Shown: positions 1-8,370 of the stretch, piece after piece | Numbering within the stretch: the stretch's first letter is position 1 | Layout of the letters: the number at the start of each line of letters is the position of its first letter | From: Patulibacter minatonensis DSM 18081 | GTDB lineage: Bacteria; Actinomycetota; Thermoleophilia; Solirubrobacterales; Solirubrobacteraceae | Assembly (NCBI RefSeq): GCF_000519325.1 | Contig: NZ_KI912613.1 | Span: 1,223,369 to 1,287,368 of the forward strand | Length of the DNA: 64,000 nucleotides | Direction: 5' to 3' | Position numbers and translations under genes: made by a program | Notes under the pieces: model-generated | What the model saw: only the letters and a program-made list of their open reading frames with translations | Database searches by the model: none | What the model was told of the DNA's origin: nothing

Positions 1-692
1 CACGGGTGATGGCCGCGGCGACGGTGCCCGCCGGCGCGTCCCGCTACACCGCGGAGGAGTTCGGGGCCGACACCGTCATCCCGATCCTCTTCGAGCCCGA
101 GCGCTACGGCGCCCCCGGCCCGCCGCGCGAGACGCCGGCGGACGGCGGCGAGATCCTCTTCGTCGGGCGCCTGTGCCCGCACAAGCGCCACGACGCGCTG
201 GTCCGCGCGGTCGCCCTGCTGCGCGCGCGGCACCGCCCGAACGCGACCCTGCGGATCATCGGGGAGCCCGTCAACGACCACTACGGCGCGCAGGTCCGGG
301 AGCTCGGCGAGCGCCTGCTGGGCAAGGACGCGTTCGTCTGGGAGCGCGGCATCACCCAGGAGGACCTCGCGGACCGCTACCGGTCCGCCGACGCGCTCTG
401 CTGCATGTCGGAGCACGAGGGCTTCTGCGTCCCGATCCTCGAGGCGTTCCACTTCGGCCTGCCCGTCGTGGGCCGCCCCTCGGGCGGCGTGGCGGAGGTC
501 GCGGGCGACGCGGCGCTGCTGACCGACGACGAGGACCTCGGCGTCGTCGCCGCCCTCCTGGACGCCGTCCTCGGCGACGCCGAGCTCCGCGGCGAGCTCC
601 TGGAGCGCGGCCGCCGGCGCCTGGTCGCCTACGACGAGACGACGACGGCCCAGGCGCTCCGCGACGCGATCGAGCGCGTCGTCGCGACGTAG
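1..692 (+). CDS. Glycosyltransferase family 4 (GT-B), 5' end outside the window
   Basis: The reading frame is open to the left edge, so the N-terminal acceptor-binding half is missing; the GTG at 6 is only the first in-window start-like codon. The visible ~228 residues form the C-terminal GT-B Rossmann domain. They contain a VGRLCPHKRHDALVRA segment, typical of the GT4 hinge, and the motif SEHEGFCVPILEAFHFGLPV, where the E-x7-E nucleotide-sugar site lies. The family transfers a sugar from an NDP-sugar to a glycan or lipid at the cytoplasmic side of the membrane. The acceptor cannot be deduced. It ends 17 bases before the SRAP gene, which has its own promoter box. Confidence 0.85.
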   Translation, partial: RVMAAATVPAGASRYTAEEFGADTVIPILFEPERYGAPGPPRETPADGGEILFVGRLCPHKRHDALVRAVALLRARHRPNATLRIIGEPVNDHYGAQVRELGERLLGKDAFVWERGITQEDLADRYRSADALCCMSEHEGFCVPILEAFHFGLPVVGRPSGGVAEVAGDAALLTDDEDLGVVAALLDAVLGDAELRGELLERGRRRLVAYDETTTAQALRDAIERVVAT

Positions 693-697
693 GGCGG

Positions 698-703
698 TAC
701 GCT
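698..703 (+). promoter_or_regulatory. -10 box TACGCT of a leaderless gene
   Basis: TACGCT ends 6 bases before the ATG at 710, so transcription is predicted to start on the start codon itself. There is no Shine-Dalgarno sequence. No clear -35 is visible. Confidence 0.5.
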
Positions 704-709
704 CGCGGC

Positions 710-1411
710 ATGTGCGGCCGCTACACCACCGCCGGGCAGCCGGCCGAGTTCGACGCCCGCTTCGACGCCTCCGCGGCGGAGCTCGGGTCGTCGCTCGGCC
801 GCTACAACGTCGCCCCGCGGCAGCAGGTCGGCGTCGTCGAGCGCGCCGAGGACGGCAAGCTCAGCGGCCTGACGGCGCGGTGGGGCCTGCTGCCGCGCTG
901 GGCGAAGACGAGCAAGGACCGCCTGCAGCCGATCAACGCGCGCAACGACAAGCTGCTCGAGTCGAAGATGTGGCGCCCGCTGCTGAACTCGCCGAAGCAC
1001 CGCGTCCTGATCCCCGCCGACGGCTGGTACGAGTGGATCAAGGCCGAGTCGAAGTCCGAGAAGCCCGCGCCGTTCCACCACACCGTCGACGGCGGCGGCT
1101 GGTTCGCGTTCGCGGGCCTGATGAACACCACGAAGGTCGACGATCTGGACGAGCCGATCACCACGGTCACGATCGTCACGACGACCGCGAACGGCCCGGC
1201 GTCGCGCGTCCACGACCGCATGCCGGCGGTCCTCGGCACCCGCGAGGAGGAGCTCGCGTGGCTGAACCCCGAGCTCGGCGCGGAGGACGCCATCGAGCTG
1301 ATCCAGCCGCTCGCGGACGAGCGCGTGAGCCTGGCCCCGGCGTCCAAGAAGGTCAACGCCGTCAAGAACCATGGCGCCGAGCTGCTCGACCCGACGGTCG
1401 AGATCGACTGA
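710..1411 (+). CDS. SRAP domain protein (YedK/HMCES-type abasic-site shield)
   Basis: The 233-residue protein begins MCGRY, so removal of Met exposes the Cys2 that crosslinks to abasic sites in single-stranded DNA. The other catalytic residues of the family are present: Asn76 in INARND, Glu108 in GWYEW and His168 in VHDRMP. The length matches YedK (about 220 residues). The family protects AP sites during replication and later releases itself by hydrolysis. The ATG at 710 is chosen because Cys must be residue 2. It stands alone, with its own leaderless-type promoter and no visible LexA box. Confidence 0.95.
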   Translation: MCGRYTTAGQPAEFDARFDASAAELGSSLGRYNVAPRQQVGVVERAEDGKLSGLTARWGLLPRWAKTSKDRLQPINARNDKLLESKMWRPLLNSPKHRVLIPADGWYEWIKAESKSEKPAPFHHTVDGGGWFAFAGLMNTTKVDDLDEPITTVTIVTTTANGPASRVHDRMPAVLGTREEELAWLNPELGAEDAIELIQPLADERVSLAPASKKVNAVKNHGAELLDPTVEID

Positions 1412-1478
1412 CGCGGCGGAGGACCGCGGAACGGCGTTCGGCGGCGGGCCCGTCCCGCTCCGGCCGCCGGCGGACTCC

Positions 1479-2450
1479 TCAGGCGCCCGGCTTCGGCAGC
1501 GCGCCGGTGTCGACGACCTCGAAGTCGCTGCCCTTCAGCCGGTCGAGCGTGTGGAGGTCGTCGTCGTCCCAGCGGCGGTCCGGGGCGCCCGAGAAGTACC
1601 ACGCCGACCCGTTGTCGGCGAGCATCCCGCCGTAGCGCTGCAGCGCCGTCGCGATCACCCGGGCCTGCGGCCCGAGGCCCGAGAGGCTCGTCCCGGCCTT
1701 CAGCCGCACGCGGAGCCCCATCGGCGGCAGAGACGCGTCGTCGGACGACCCGGCCTGGTGCCGCGCCGAGTAGACGTAGGCCTTGCGGGTCCGGGGCATC
1801 GTGAACCGCAGCGCGTGGTCGATCGCGCCGCGGCGGACCTCCTCGTAGCGCGCGAGGCCCGGCAGGATCGGCAGGCCCGCGGCGTCCGCCGACGTCCAGC
1901 CCGCCGGCCGCAGGCGGTTGGAGCGCAGGTCGAAGATCGCCCCGGACCCGGCCTTCCACGACCGCCAGCCGGCGACGGGGTGGGCGTCGTAGAGCTCGTA
2001 GAGCCGGCAGCGGTCGCGGTCGAGCACGAGGACGTGGCGATCGCCGTCGGCCTTGGCGCCGCCCTCGACCTTCGCGGTCCGCGGGATCGGGTAGCGCCGG
2101 CGGTCGGACTCGTCGGCGTGGTCGAAGCGCACCGGCACCCGCTCCTGCCCCTTGCCGACGACGGTCAGCGGGATGCCGATCGGCCCGCCGTCGTACGTGC
2201 CGGACCCGAAGTCGGCGTGGAAGCCGCTCCCGGGCTGCATCGCGCCGATCAGCCTGCCGGAGTCCGATGCGACCGGCGCGGCGTCGACGCGCTGGTTCCA
2301 GGGATTGCCCGCCGGCAGCACGCGGCAGCGTGGCGCCTCCGCGGGTGGGGTCGCGACCGCGGCGCCCCCGGGCAGTCCGACCACGAGGGCCGCCGTCGCG
2401 GCGGCCGCGGTCACGATGCCGGTCACCGTCGATGTGGTCCCGCGTCGCAT
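1479..2450 (-). CDS. Conserved secreted protein of unknown function
   Basis: The 323-residue product starts MRRGTTSTVTG, followed by a hydrophobic stretch to about residue 35, a Sec-type signal peptide. The frame stays open upstream, but this ATG has a signal peptide behind it and a TAGCGT box in front. The mature part is rich in Gly, Asp and aromatic residues, with stretches such as HADFGSG, GIPLTVV, RHVLVLDRDRC, GSGAIFDL and LADNGSAWYFSGAPD. From memory, similar proteins are common and unnamed in soil actinobacteria. No catalytic motif is recognised. It converges on the SRAP gene across a 67-base gap. Confidence 0.75.
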   Translation of the reverse strand: MRRGTTSTVTGIVTAAAATAALVVGLPGGAAVATPPAEAPRCRVLPAGNPWNQRVDAAPVASDSGRLIGAMQPGSGFHADFGSGTYDGGPIGIPLTVVGKGQERVPVRFDHADESDRRRYPIPRTAKVEGGAKADGDRHVLVLDRDRCRLYELYDAHPVAGWRSWKAGSGAIFDLRSNRLRPAGWTSADAAGLPILPGLARYEEVRRGAIDHALRFTMPRTRKAYVYSARHQAGSSDDASLPPMGLRVRLKAGTSLSGLGPQARVIATALQRYGGMLADNGSAWYFSGAPDRRWDDDDLHTLDRLKGSDFEVVDTGALPKPGA

Positions 2451-2457
2451 GCGGCGG

Positions 2458-2463
2458 ACGCTA
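2458..2463 (-). promoter_or_regulatory. -10 box TAGCGT of a leaderless gene
   Basis: On the minus strand TAGCGT is followed by 7 bases and then the ATG at 2450. No Shine-Dalgarno sequence lies between. Confidence 0.45.
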
Positions 2464-2614
2464 GACGACGCCCCGCGCGTCGTCGCGCCGCGTGGACGGA
2501 GGTGCTGCGGGGCACCCCCGACGCGCACGAGGGGCGGCGACGGACCGTTGTCGGACCGGCCACCCCGCCGGGAACGGGCCGGACAGCGGGCACCGGTTCG
2601 GGTAGAAGTCCCGG

Positions 2615-2809
2615 ATGAGCACCGCCGACGACCTCCGGGCGCGCGCCCGCGCACTCCACGACGAGGGGATCCTCAGCGCCGACGGCCTGGACCGCTTCGT
2701 GAAGGCGCTCGAGAACGACGAGGCCACGCCGTCGGAGTACATGGCGTTCCTCGATCACATCGAGACCCGGCGCACCCAGGCGCCACCGGCCGACGCTCCA
2801 GCGGGCTGA
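2615..2809 (+). CDS. Small hypothetical protein (64 aa)
   Basis: The product is a short, charged, helical and soluble protein starting MSTADDLRARARALHDEGIL. It has no membrane segment and no recognised domain. A TAGAAG box ends 6 bases before the ATG, which fits the leaderless pattern seen elsewhere in this window. Codon use favours G/C at third positions, as in neighbouring genes, supporting real coding. It lies between a divergent secreted-protein gene and the convergent tRNA-Lys. Function unknown. Confidence 0.55.
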   Translation: MSTADDLRARARALHDEGILSADGLDRFVKALENDEATPSEYMAFLDHIETRRTQAPPADAPAG

Positions 2810-2832
2810 GCACCGCCCCCCGGAACGACGAA

Positions 2833-2853
2833 ACCCCCGTCGAGGACGGGGGT
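2833..2853 (-). terminator. Terminator of tRNA-Lys
   Basis: A 9-bp perfect stem (2833-2841 with 2845-2853) with a 3-base loop is followed on the minus strand by a short T run. It lies 10 bases beyond the tRNA 3' end. Confidence 0.75.
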
Positions 2854-2863
2854 CTCTGCACAG

Positions 2864-2937
2864 TGCCTCGGGAGGGACTCGAACCCTCAACCTTCGGATT
2901 AAGAGTCCACTGCTCTAACCAGTTGAGCTACCGAGGC
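2864..2937 (-). tRNA. tRNA-Lys (anticodon CTT)
   Basis: The 74-nt minus-strand sequence folds as a cloverleaf: acceptor GCCTCGG/CCGAGGC, D arm GCTC/GAGC, anticodon loop CTCTTAA, and T arm GAGGG-TTCGAGT-CCCTC. The discriminator base is A. CCA is not encoded. The outermost anticodon-stem pair (27-43) is G-A, with a G-T wobble next to it; the rest is regular. Confidence 0.95.
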
Positions 2938-2992
2938 CCGAACATCGTACAAGATGCTCTCCGCCCGGCGTCGTCCGGTCGGTGCTCCCGGG

Positions 2993-3820
2993 CTACTTCC
3001 CGCTCGACGGGGCCGGCGCCGTCGAGGTGGTCTTCGTCGGCTCGTCCGGGAGGGTCACCGTGCCGCCCGGGGCCGTGCCACCGCCCGCCGCCTGCTGCGC
3101 GTCGGTGAGGACCTTCGCGGCCTTCGCGTCGTTCGGATCCTTCGCCAGCGCGATCGTGGCGTCCAGTTCCTTCGTCTGCGACTTGGGCGTCAGCGCGCGC
3201 ATCTTGTCGATCGTGATCTTCGTCAGGCGCTCGGGGCGCTTGGCCGCGTACTGGGCTTGGAGCAGCGGCACGTAGACGTCGACCGTGACCTTGCGCTTCT
3301 CCTTGGTCGCCTTGTCCTCCTGCGCCTGCACGAACAGCGCCTGGGCCTCGGCGTACGGACCGGCCTGGTTCAGCCCGGTCGGGGCGAACACGCCCGACAT
3401 CGCCCGCGCGACCTGGATGTCGATCGGGTCCGGGTTCAGCGCGACGTACGACCTCCAGGCCTCCGCGGCCTTCACGTACTCTTTGCGCGCCTTGTCCGGC
3501 AGCGGCGGCGCCGCCTGGGTGGTCGCGTCGGTCTCCGGGATCTGGTTGTTGCCGGACGAGTAGCGGAGCAGGGCGATCTGCCCCCACGCGGCGGCGTCCT
3601 TCGGGTTCGCGCGCACCTTCTTCGTGAGCGCGTCGAGGCGGTCCTTGTTCTGGTCCGACAGCGAGGTGCTGTTCTGCTGGCCGTTGTCGTTGCTGAACAG
3701 GCCCGGCCCGTTCGTCCCGACGCCGAAGAGGATCGTCCCGCCGACGAGGACGAGGGCCAGCACCACGTAGACGGCCTGGACGGCGCGCTTGCGGCCCGGG
3801 GCCCGCAGGTCGAAGAGCAT
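2993..3820 (-). CDS. Membrane-anchored TPR-like protein
   Basis: The 275-residue protein has a short basic N-terminus (MLFDLRAPGRKRAVQ), one membrane segment at about residues 15-35, and an extracytoplasmic helical region. In that region repeats such as NPKDAAAWGQIALLRY and NPNDAKAAKVL resemble tetratricopeptide repeats. The C-terminal tail is rich in Thr, Pro and Ser. It lies 96 bases downstream of tatC but has its own -10 box (TATCCT) directly before the ATG. The position beside tat suggests an envelope role, but no specific function can be assigned. Confidence 0.7.
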   Translation of the reverse strand: MLFDLRAPGRKRAVQAVYVVLALVLVGGTILFGVGTNGPGLFSNDNGQQNSTSLSDQNKDRLDALTKKVRANPKDAAAWGQIALLRYSSGNNQIPETDATTQAAPPLPDKARKEYVKAAEAWRSYVALNPDPIDIQVARAMSGVFAPTGLNQAGPYAEAQALFVQAQEDKATKEKRKVTVDVYVPLLQAQYAAKRPERLTKITIDKMRALTPKSQTKELDATIALAKDPNDAKAAKVLTDAQQAAGGGTAPGGTVTLPDEPTKTTSTAPAPSSGK

Positions 3821-3826
3821 GGGGCC

Positions 3827-3832
3827 AGGATA
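3827..3832 (-). promoter_or_regulatory. -10 box TATCCT of a leaderless gene
   Basis: On the minus strand TATCCT is followed by 6 bases and then the ATG at 3820. This predicts initiation at the start codon and separates the TPR gene from the upstream tat operon. Confidence 0.5.
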
Positions 3833-3916
3833 GAGGGCGGGGAGCGTTCACCCGCCACCGGTCCCCGGAGCGACCCCGTGGTCGCGTCGCCGCGGGGCGC
3901 GCGGACGGTCCGGCGG

Positions 3917-5197
3917 TCAGCGGGCGGGCGGGTCCGCGTCGTCGTCCGCGTACGGGTCCTCGGCGTCCAGCGCGTCGGCGCGGGCCTGCCAGTCGTCGTC
4001 CTCGGGCGGCGCGGACGCCGGCGGCGGCAGGTCGGCGGGACCGGCGACGCGCGGGCCCGACGGGTCGCCGAGGAGCTCCGGGTCGGGTTCCTCCCCGTCG
4101 TCCTCGTCGTCGAACGCCGAGAGGTCGAACTCGTGCTCGGGCTCCTCGTCGTCCTCGAGCTCGTCGTCGTCCTCGTCGTCGTCGCGATAGCCGCTGGTGC
4201 CGACCTCGCGCCACTCCGCCAGGCGCCCGCTGACGCCGCCGACGGGGGCGCGCTTCTCCAGGACCATCGCCAGCAGCGTGCTGAGCTCGAAGAGCACCAC
4301 CAGCGGCGCCATCATCAGGAGCATCGTCACGGCGTCCGGCGTCGGGGTGATGACCGCCGCCACGACCGCCGAGATGATCGCCACGATCCCGCGCTGCTTG
4401 CGCATCTGCCGGGCGCTCAGGATCCCCATCCGCGACAGGGCGATGACGAGCACGGGGACCTGGAAGATCAGCCCCGACCCGGCCAGGAACATCGCGACGA
4501 ACTTGTAGTAGTCCTTGGCCTGGACCAGGATGTCGAAGTTGTCGCTGTTGAAGTTCTGGAGGAAGTCGACGGCCCGTGGCAGCGCCAGGAAGTAGCCGAA
4601 CGCCAGCCCGCCGTAGAACAGGAACGGCACCCCCAGGAGCAGCGGCACGATCGTGCGTCGCTCCCGTTGGGTGAACGCCGGGATCAGGAACGCGTACAAC
4701 TGGTAGAGCAACAGGGGCAGCGACACCAGGAGCGCCCCGTACATCGCCACGTTGATCGTCTGGAAGAACGGCTCCGCGACGCCGAGGGTGACCGGCTTGC
4801 GCGTCGTGCTGGTCGGCGCGAGCTGCCGCACCTCCGCGAGCGCCTTCGCGGCCGTCGTCTTCGCGAGCGCCTGCGCCGGGGTGTCGCCGTCGCCGGCCGT
4901 CGTGCTCAGCTCCGGGAGCGCCGACAACGCCGTCAGTGCCTTCGCGACCGACCGCTCGAAGCAGACCGACTGCTGGCTGTCGTTGTTCGTCGTCCCGGTG
5001 CACTGCTTCGCGGTGACCTTCTGCGAGTCCTTGAGCGGGGTGTTCAGGAAGTCGAGGATCGGGCCGTTCTGCCAGAACGCGAACCCGAACGCGACGAGGA
5101 AGATCCCCAGCGAGACGAAGATGCGCGAACGCAGCTCGGTCAGGTGCTCGACCAGCGTGAAGCGGTCCTCCGAGGAGACCGGGCCGAGCTTCGCCAT
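3917..5197 (-). CDS. tatC: Sec-independent protein translocase TatC
   Basis: TatC is the receptor subunit for folded twin-arginine substrates in the inner membrane. The N-terminus carries the signature VEHLTELRSRI, and six membrane segments can be traced up to about residue 320. Two parts are unusual. The first external loop (about residues 55-140) is some 80 residues longer than in typical TatC and rich in Thr, Ala and Ser. A C-terminal cytoplasmic tail of about 95 residues is dominated by Asp and Glu. At 426 residues it is much longer than the usual ~250-320. It follows tatA by 6 bases. Confidence 0.97.
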   Translation of the reverse strand: MAKLGPVSSEDRFTLVEHLTELRSRIFVSLGIFLVAFGFAFWQNGPILDFLNTPLKDSQKVTAKQCTGTTNNDSQQSVCFERSVAKALTALSALPELSTTAGDGDTPAQALAKTTAAKALAEVRQLAPTSTTRKPVTLGVAEPFFQTINVAMYGALLVSLPLLLYQLYAFLIPAFTQRERRTIVPLLLGVPFLFYGGLAFGYFLALPRAVDFLQNFNSDNFDILVQAKDYYKFVAMFLAGSGLIFQVPVLVIALSRMGILSARQMRKQRGIVAIISAVVAAVITPTPDAVTMLLMMAPLVVLFELSTLLAMVLEKRAPVGGVSGRLAEWREVGTSGYRDDDEDDDELEDDEEPEHEFDLSAFDDEDDGEEPDPELLGDPSGPRVAGPADLPPPASAPPEDDDWQARADALDAEDPYADDDADPPAR

Positions 5198-5203
5198 CGA
5201 GGG

Positions 5204-5446
5204 CTAGGCGCGCGGCGCGCGGCGCTGCTCGTCGACCGGCTCGCCGGTGACGGTCTCCTCGTCCGTGCCCTTGGGCGCGGCCGGGAGGTCCTTCTTCTCG
5301 TCCTCGCCCGTCACGGACTCCTTGAAGTCCTTCATGTTCGAGCCGAGGGCCTTGCCGACGCCCGTGAGGCGCTTCGGGCCGAGGACCAGCAGCACGACCA
5401 CGAGGACGATGACCGCCGTCACGGGGGTCAGGAAGGCGAGGGGCAT
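5204..5446 (-). CDS. tatA: Sec-independent protein translocase TatA
   Basis: The 80-residue protein has one N-terminal membrane segment (VTAVIVLVVVLLVLGPKRL) ending in the conserved G-P-K-R hinge. An amphipathic helix (VGKALGSNMKDFKESV) and a charged tail follow, the classic TatA layout. An in-frame start exists 21 bases upstream, but the ATG at 5446 has GGGAGGA 8 bases away and matches the usual family length. TatA oligomers form the translocation path for substrates bound by TatC, the next gene. The nearby Rieske protein carries a twin-arginine signal and is a likely client. Confidence 0.95.
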   Translation of the reverse strand: MPLAFLTPVTAVIVLVVVLLVLGPKRLTGVGKALGSNMKDFKESVTGEDEKKDLPAAPKGTDEETVTGEPVDEQRRAPRA

Positions 5447-5581
5447 GGTGGGATCCTCCCAGGTCATCTCACGAAAGGGAACGTCGGGGTGGGGTCCTGC
5501 GGATGCCCCGCAGGCCGCGATCGCACGCGTACGGGCTAGACCGTCGTCCCCCGGGCCGCCGCACGACCGGCGCCCGCACGG

Positions 5582-6598
5582 CTACAGCCGGCGGTCGACG
5601 ACGCCGCGCGCCACGAGCCGGAGCGCAGTGGCCCGGGCCTCGTCCAGGCCGGCCGGGAGCGCCTCCACCCCGTCGGCGACCAGCGCCTCGGCACGGGCCT
5701 CGGTCTCCGCCGTCGCACCGGTCGCCGCGATCCGGTCGCAGACCTCGGCGGCGTGCTCCGGCGTCGTGATGGACCGCAGGTCGAGCGCCGCGAGCGACGC
5801 GTCCCGCTCCCGGGCGATCAGCATCGGGAGCGTCACCGTGCCGTCGAGGAGGTCGGTGCCGCGGGGCTTGCCCGTCTGCTCCGGCGGCGCGACGACGTCG
5901 AGGACGTCGTCGAAGAGCTGGAACGCGACGCCGATCGCGGACGCGAACCGGGCGAACGCGTCGTCGTCCTCCCCGGCCGCGAGGGCACCCAGGCGCGCGG
6001 CGGCCTCGAACAGCGCCCCCGTCTTCAGGTGGCAGCGGTGCAAGTAGCGGTCCTCGCCGACGTCGGCGTCCCATGCGTCCGCCCGCTGGAGCAGCTCGCC
6101 CTGCGCGAGCTCCCGCGACGCACGGGCCAGGACCTGCAGCGCCGCGGCCTGACCGCCGGACGCGAGCGTCGCGAACGCCCCCGCGAACAGGACGTCGCCG
6201 AGGCACGTCGCCGCCGCGCGGCCGCTCTTCGCGAAGGCCGTGGGGCGCCCGCGACGCAGGAGCCCGGCGTCCAGCACGTCGTCGTGCAGGAGCGTCGCGG
6301 TGTGGGTCAGCTCGACGGCGACGCCGGCGCGGACCACCGCCGCGCGGGCGGCGCTGCCCGGCTCGGCGACCTGCGGCCCGCCCACGACGATCGCCAGCAG
6401 CGGACGCAGCCGCTTCCCGCCGGCCGCCACGGTGTCGAAGGCCGCACCGTCGAGGACCGAGTCGCCGGGGGACGCCGCGGAGCGGAGCGCGCGCTCGACC
6501 TCGCCGAGCACGACCGGCACGTGGGCCCCGGCGGCCGCGAGGATGGGCACGACGGCGGCCGGTACGCGTTCCTCGGGGGCGCCGTCGACCGTGGTCAC
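5582..6598 (-). CDS. Trans-polyprenyl diphosphate synthase (menaquinone side chain type)
   Basis: This 338-residue all-alpha isoprenoid synthase condenses IPP units onto an allylic diphosphate. Visible are GGKRLRP (about residue 60), the first Asp-rich motif DDVLD at 106-110, KTG at 193-195 and the second Asp motif FDDVLD at 229-234. Chain length cannot be read reliably. Location beside the menaquinol-using qcr genes suggests a long-chain menaquinone precursor. The start is GTG with a TAGGCT box 6 bases upstream. It converges with nothing and stands as a single gene between tatA and qcrC. Confidence 0.92.
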   Translation of the reverse strand: MTTVDGAPEERVPAAVVPILAAAGAHVPVVLGEVERALRSAASPGDSVLDGAAFDTVAAGGKRLRPLLAIVVGGPQVAEPGSAARAAVVRAGVAVELTHTATLLHDDVLDAGLLRRGRPTAFAKSGRAAATCLGDVLFAGAFATLASGGQAAALQVLARASRELAQGELLQRADAWDADVGEDRYLHRCHLKTGALFEAAARLGALAAGEDDDAFARFASAIGVAFQLFDDVLDVVAPPEQTGKPRGTDLLDGTVTLPMLIARERDASLAALDLRSITTPEHAAEVCDRIAATGATAETEARAEALVADGVEALPAGLDEARATALRLVARGVVDRRL

Positions 6599-6604
6599 CG
6601 GACG

Positions 6605-6610
6605 AGCCTA
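6605..6610 (-). promoter_or_regulatory. -10 box TAGGCT of a leaderless gene
   Basis: On the minus strand TAGGCT is followed by 6 bases and then the GTG at 6598. There is no Shine-Dalgarno sequence. Confidence 0.5.
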
Positions 6611-6697
6611 GTGCCCGCGGGCCGGGCGGTGCCGCACGAGCCGCCCCGGAACGCCGACGGCCGGGCTCCCGCCCGGCCGTCGCCTGCACGTCGTGGT

Positions 6698-6720
6698 CCC
6701 GGCGGCGCCTCGCCGCCGGG
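6698..6720 (-). terminator. Hairpin after the qcr operon
   Basis: A 10-bp perfect stem (6698-6707 with 6711-6720) with a 3-base loop lies 8 bases past the qcrC stop. A second 11-bp stem (6655-6665 with 6672-6682) lies further on. Neither has a T tract, which is common in GC-rich actinobacteria. Confidence 0.6.
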
Positions 6721-6728
6721 GGTCGCCG

Positions 6729-7562
6729 CTACGGCTGCGACTCCGTCTTCGGGGTCTCGGTGCCCGACGACGAGTCACCGGACTCCTTCGTCAGCTCCTC
6801 GACCGTCTCGTGGCTCTCCTCGGCGTCGCTCTTCAGCGAGGCGAGGAAGAACGCCATCTTGTCGATCTGGTCCGCGCCGAGATCGGCGAACGACGGCATC
6901 GGCTTGGTCGGGTTGATCAGCGTCTCGCGGATCGCGCCGGCCTTCAGGCGGTCACCGATCTCCGTGAGGGGCGGCCCCGGGCCGTCGTTGCCGTTCTCAC
7001 CGATCTTGTGACACCCACCGCAGGAGCTCTGGGCCACGAGCTTCCGGCCCTGGTCCCACTTGGTGAGCGTCGCGCCGCCGGCGTCGCGGATCGCCTTGGG
7101 CGGCCCGAGCTCGATCTGCGACGGGGCACCCGCCTCCGCACCGAGGTACGAGAGGAAGAACATCGCGCCGATGATGAAGATGCCGGCCGTCGTCGCGACC
7201 GGGCGACGCAGCGGGTGGCGCTCCGGGTTGCGGTCGTAGAACGGCAGCAGGATCAGGAGCAGGATCGCGATCGTCGGGATGCCGACGGTCGCGAGACCCA
7301 CGAGGTACGGCGGCTTGACGACGCGCAGCAGCTCGAAGGCCCAGAAGTAGTACCACTCCGGACGCGGCGCGTACGTGGTGGTCGTCGCGTCGGCCTTGGC
7401 GGTCAGCTCGCCGCCCAGGAGCAGCGACAGCAGCATGATCGTCCCGATGACGACGATCATCATCACGCCGTCCTTGACGATGATGTAGGGGAAGAACGGC
7501 TTCCCCTGCGCCTTCAGGACGGCGTATTCGCGGAGGTACTCCTCCTTCTCGCGCTGGTTCAT
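6729..7562 (-). CDS. qcrC: Menaquinol:cytochrome c reductase, cytochrome b subunit IV fused to cytochrome c
   Basis: The N-terminal ~145 residues have three membrane segments and the quinol-site motif PEWY (68-71), as in subunit IV of b6f complexes. The C-terminal part is a c-type cytochrome with the heme site CGGCH at 181-185 and a likely Met ligand in NPTKPMPSF. This fusion is the arrangement known for Bacillus QcrC, not the mycobacterial diheme QcrC with full-length QcrB. It overlaps qcrB by 4 bases (ATGA). Electrons pass from menaquinol through the b hemes and Rieske centre to this heme. Confidence 0.93.
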   Translation of the reverse strand: MNQREKEEYLREYAVLKAQGKPFFPYIIVKDGVMMIVVIGTIMLLSLLLGGELTAKADATTTTYAPRPEWYYFWAFELLRVVKPPYLVGLATVGIPTIAILLLILLPFYDRNPERHPLRRPVATTAGIFIIGAMFFLSYLGAEAGAPSQIELGPPKAIRDAGGATLTKWDQGRKLVAQSSCGGCHKIGENGNDGPGPPLTEIGDRLKAGAIRETLINPTKPMPSFADLGADQIDKMAFFLASLKSDAEESHETVEELTKESGDSSSGTETPKTESQP

Positions 7563-8365
7563 TCCTCGTGCTCCTTCAGGCCGGGGCTGACTTTGTCAGC
7601 ACGGACCCACGGGGGGGCGGTGGTTCCCAGCTTGATGACCAGGTACAGGTGCGCGCCGATCAGCGCTATCAGCGCCCCCGGGATGATCATCATGTGGATC
7701 AGGTAGAAGCGCGACAACGTCAACGTCGTCACGTCCGGTCCGCCCAGGGCGAGGTCCGGCGTGAACGGCCCGACGAGCGGGGCGTTGCCGGCGATGTTCA
7801 TGGCCACGACCGACGCCCAGTAGGCGCGCTGGTCGAACGGCAGCAGGTAGCCGGTGACCGACATCAGGAGCGTCAGCACCAGCAGCACGACGCCGATGAC
7901 CCAGTTCAGCTCGCGCGGGTACTTGTACGCGCCGAAGAAGAACGTCCTGGCCATGTGCAGGAAGATCAGCACCACCATCACGGTGGAGCCCCAGCGGTGC
8001 ATGCCGTGCACGAACTCGCCGAGGAAGACCTCGTTGTTGATGTACTTCATCGACTCGTACGCGCGGGTGGCGGACGGCTCGTAGTACATCCCGAGCACGA
8101 CGCCCGTGATGACCTGGTTGATGAAGGCGACCATCGTCGCGGTGCCCAGGGTGTAGAACCAGTTCGTCCCCTTGGGGATCGGCCGGAACATCACCCAGCG
8201 CATCGTGCCCGAGAGCGACGTGCGCTCGTCGACCCAGTCGACGGCGTGGATGCCGCCGTCCTTGACCGCGCCGAGCGGGCCCTGCTTCTTGACCGCGAGG
8301 TCCTCGGGACGCGTCGCAGGCTTCAGGCCGGATGGCAGAGAGGGGAGGAGCTTCAACTTCGCCAT
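7559..8365 (-). CDS. qcrB: Menaquinol:cytochrome c reductase, cytochrome b N-terminal (b6-like) subunit
   Basis: The 268-residue protein has four membrane segments and the paired His ligands for two b hemes, seen in FVHGMHRWGS, FLHMARTFFFG and YLIHMMIIPG/GAHLY. It corresponds to cytochrome b6, the N-terminal half of cytochrome b. The second half is the next gene, so the b subunit is split as in Firmicutes and cyanobacteria. A basic ~55-residue cytoplasmic N-terminus precedes the first membrane region. It lies 5 bases after qcrA in one operon. Confidence 0.95.
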   Translation of the reverse strand: MAKLKLLPSLPSGLKPATRPEDLAVKKQGPLGAVKDGGIHAVDWVDERTSLSGTMRWVMFRPIPKGTNWFYTLGTATMVAFINQVITGVVLGMYYEPSATRAYESMKYINNEVFLGEFVHGMHRWGSTVMVVLIFLHMARTFFFGAYKYPRELNWVIGVVLLVLTLLMSVTGYLLPFDQRAYWASVVAMNIAGNAPLVGPFTPDLALGGPDVTTLTLSRFYLIHMMIIPGALIALIGAHLYLVIKLGTTAPPWVRADKVSPGLKEHEE

Positions 8366-8370
8366 GAGGA

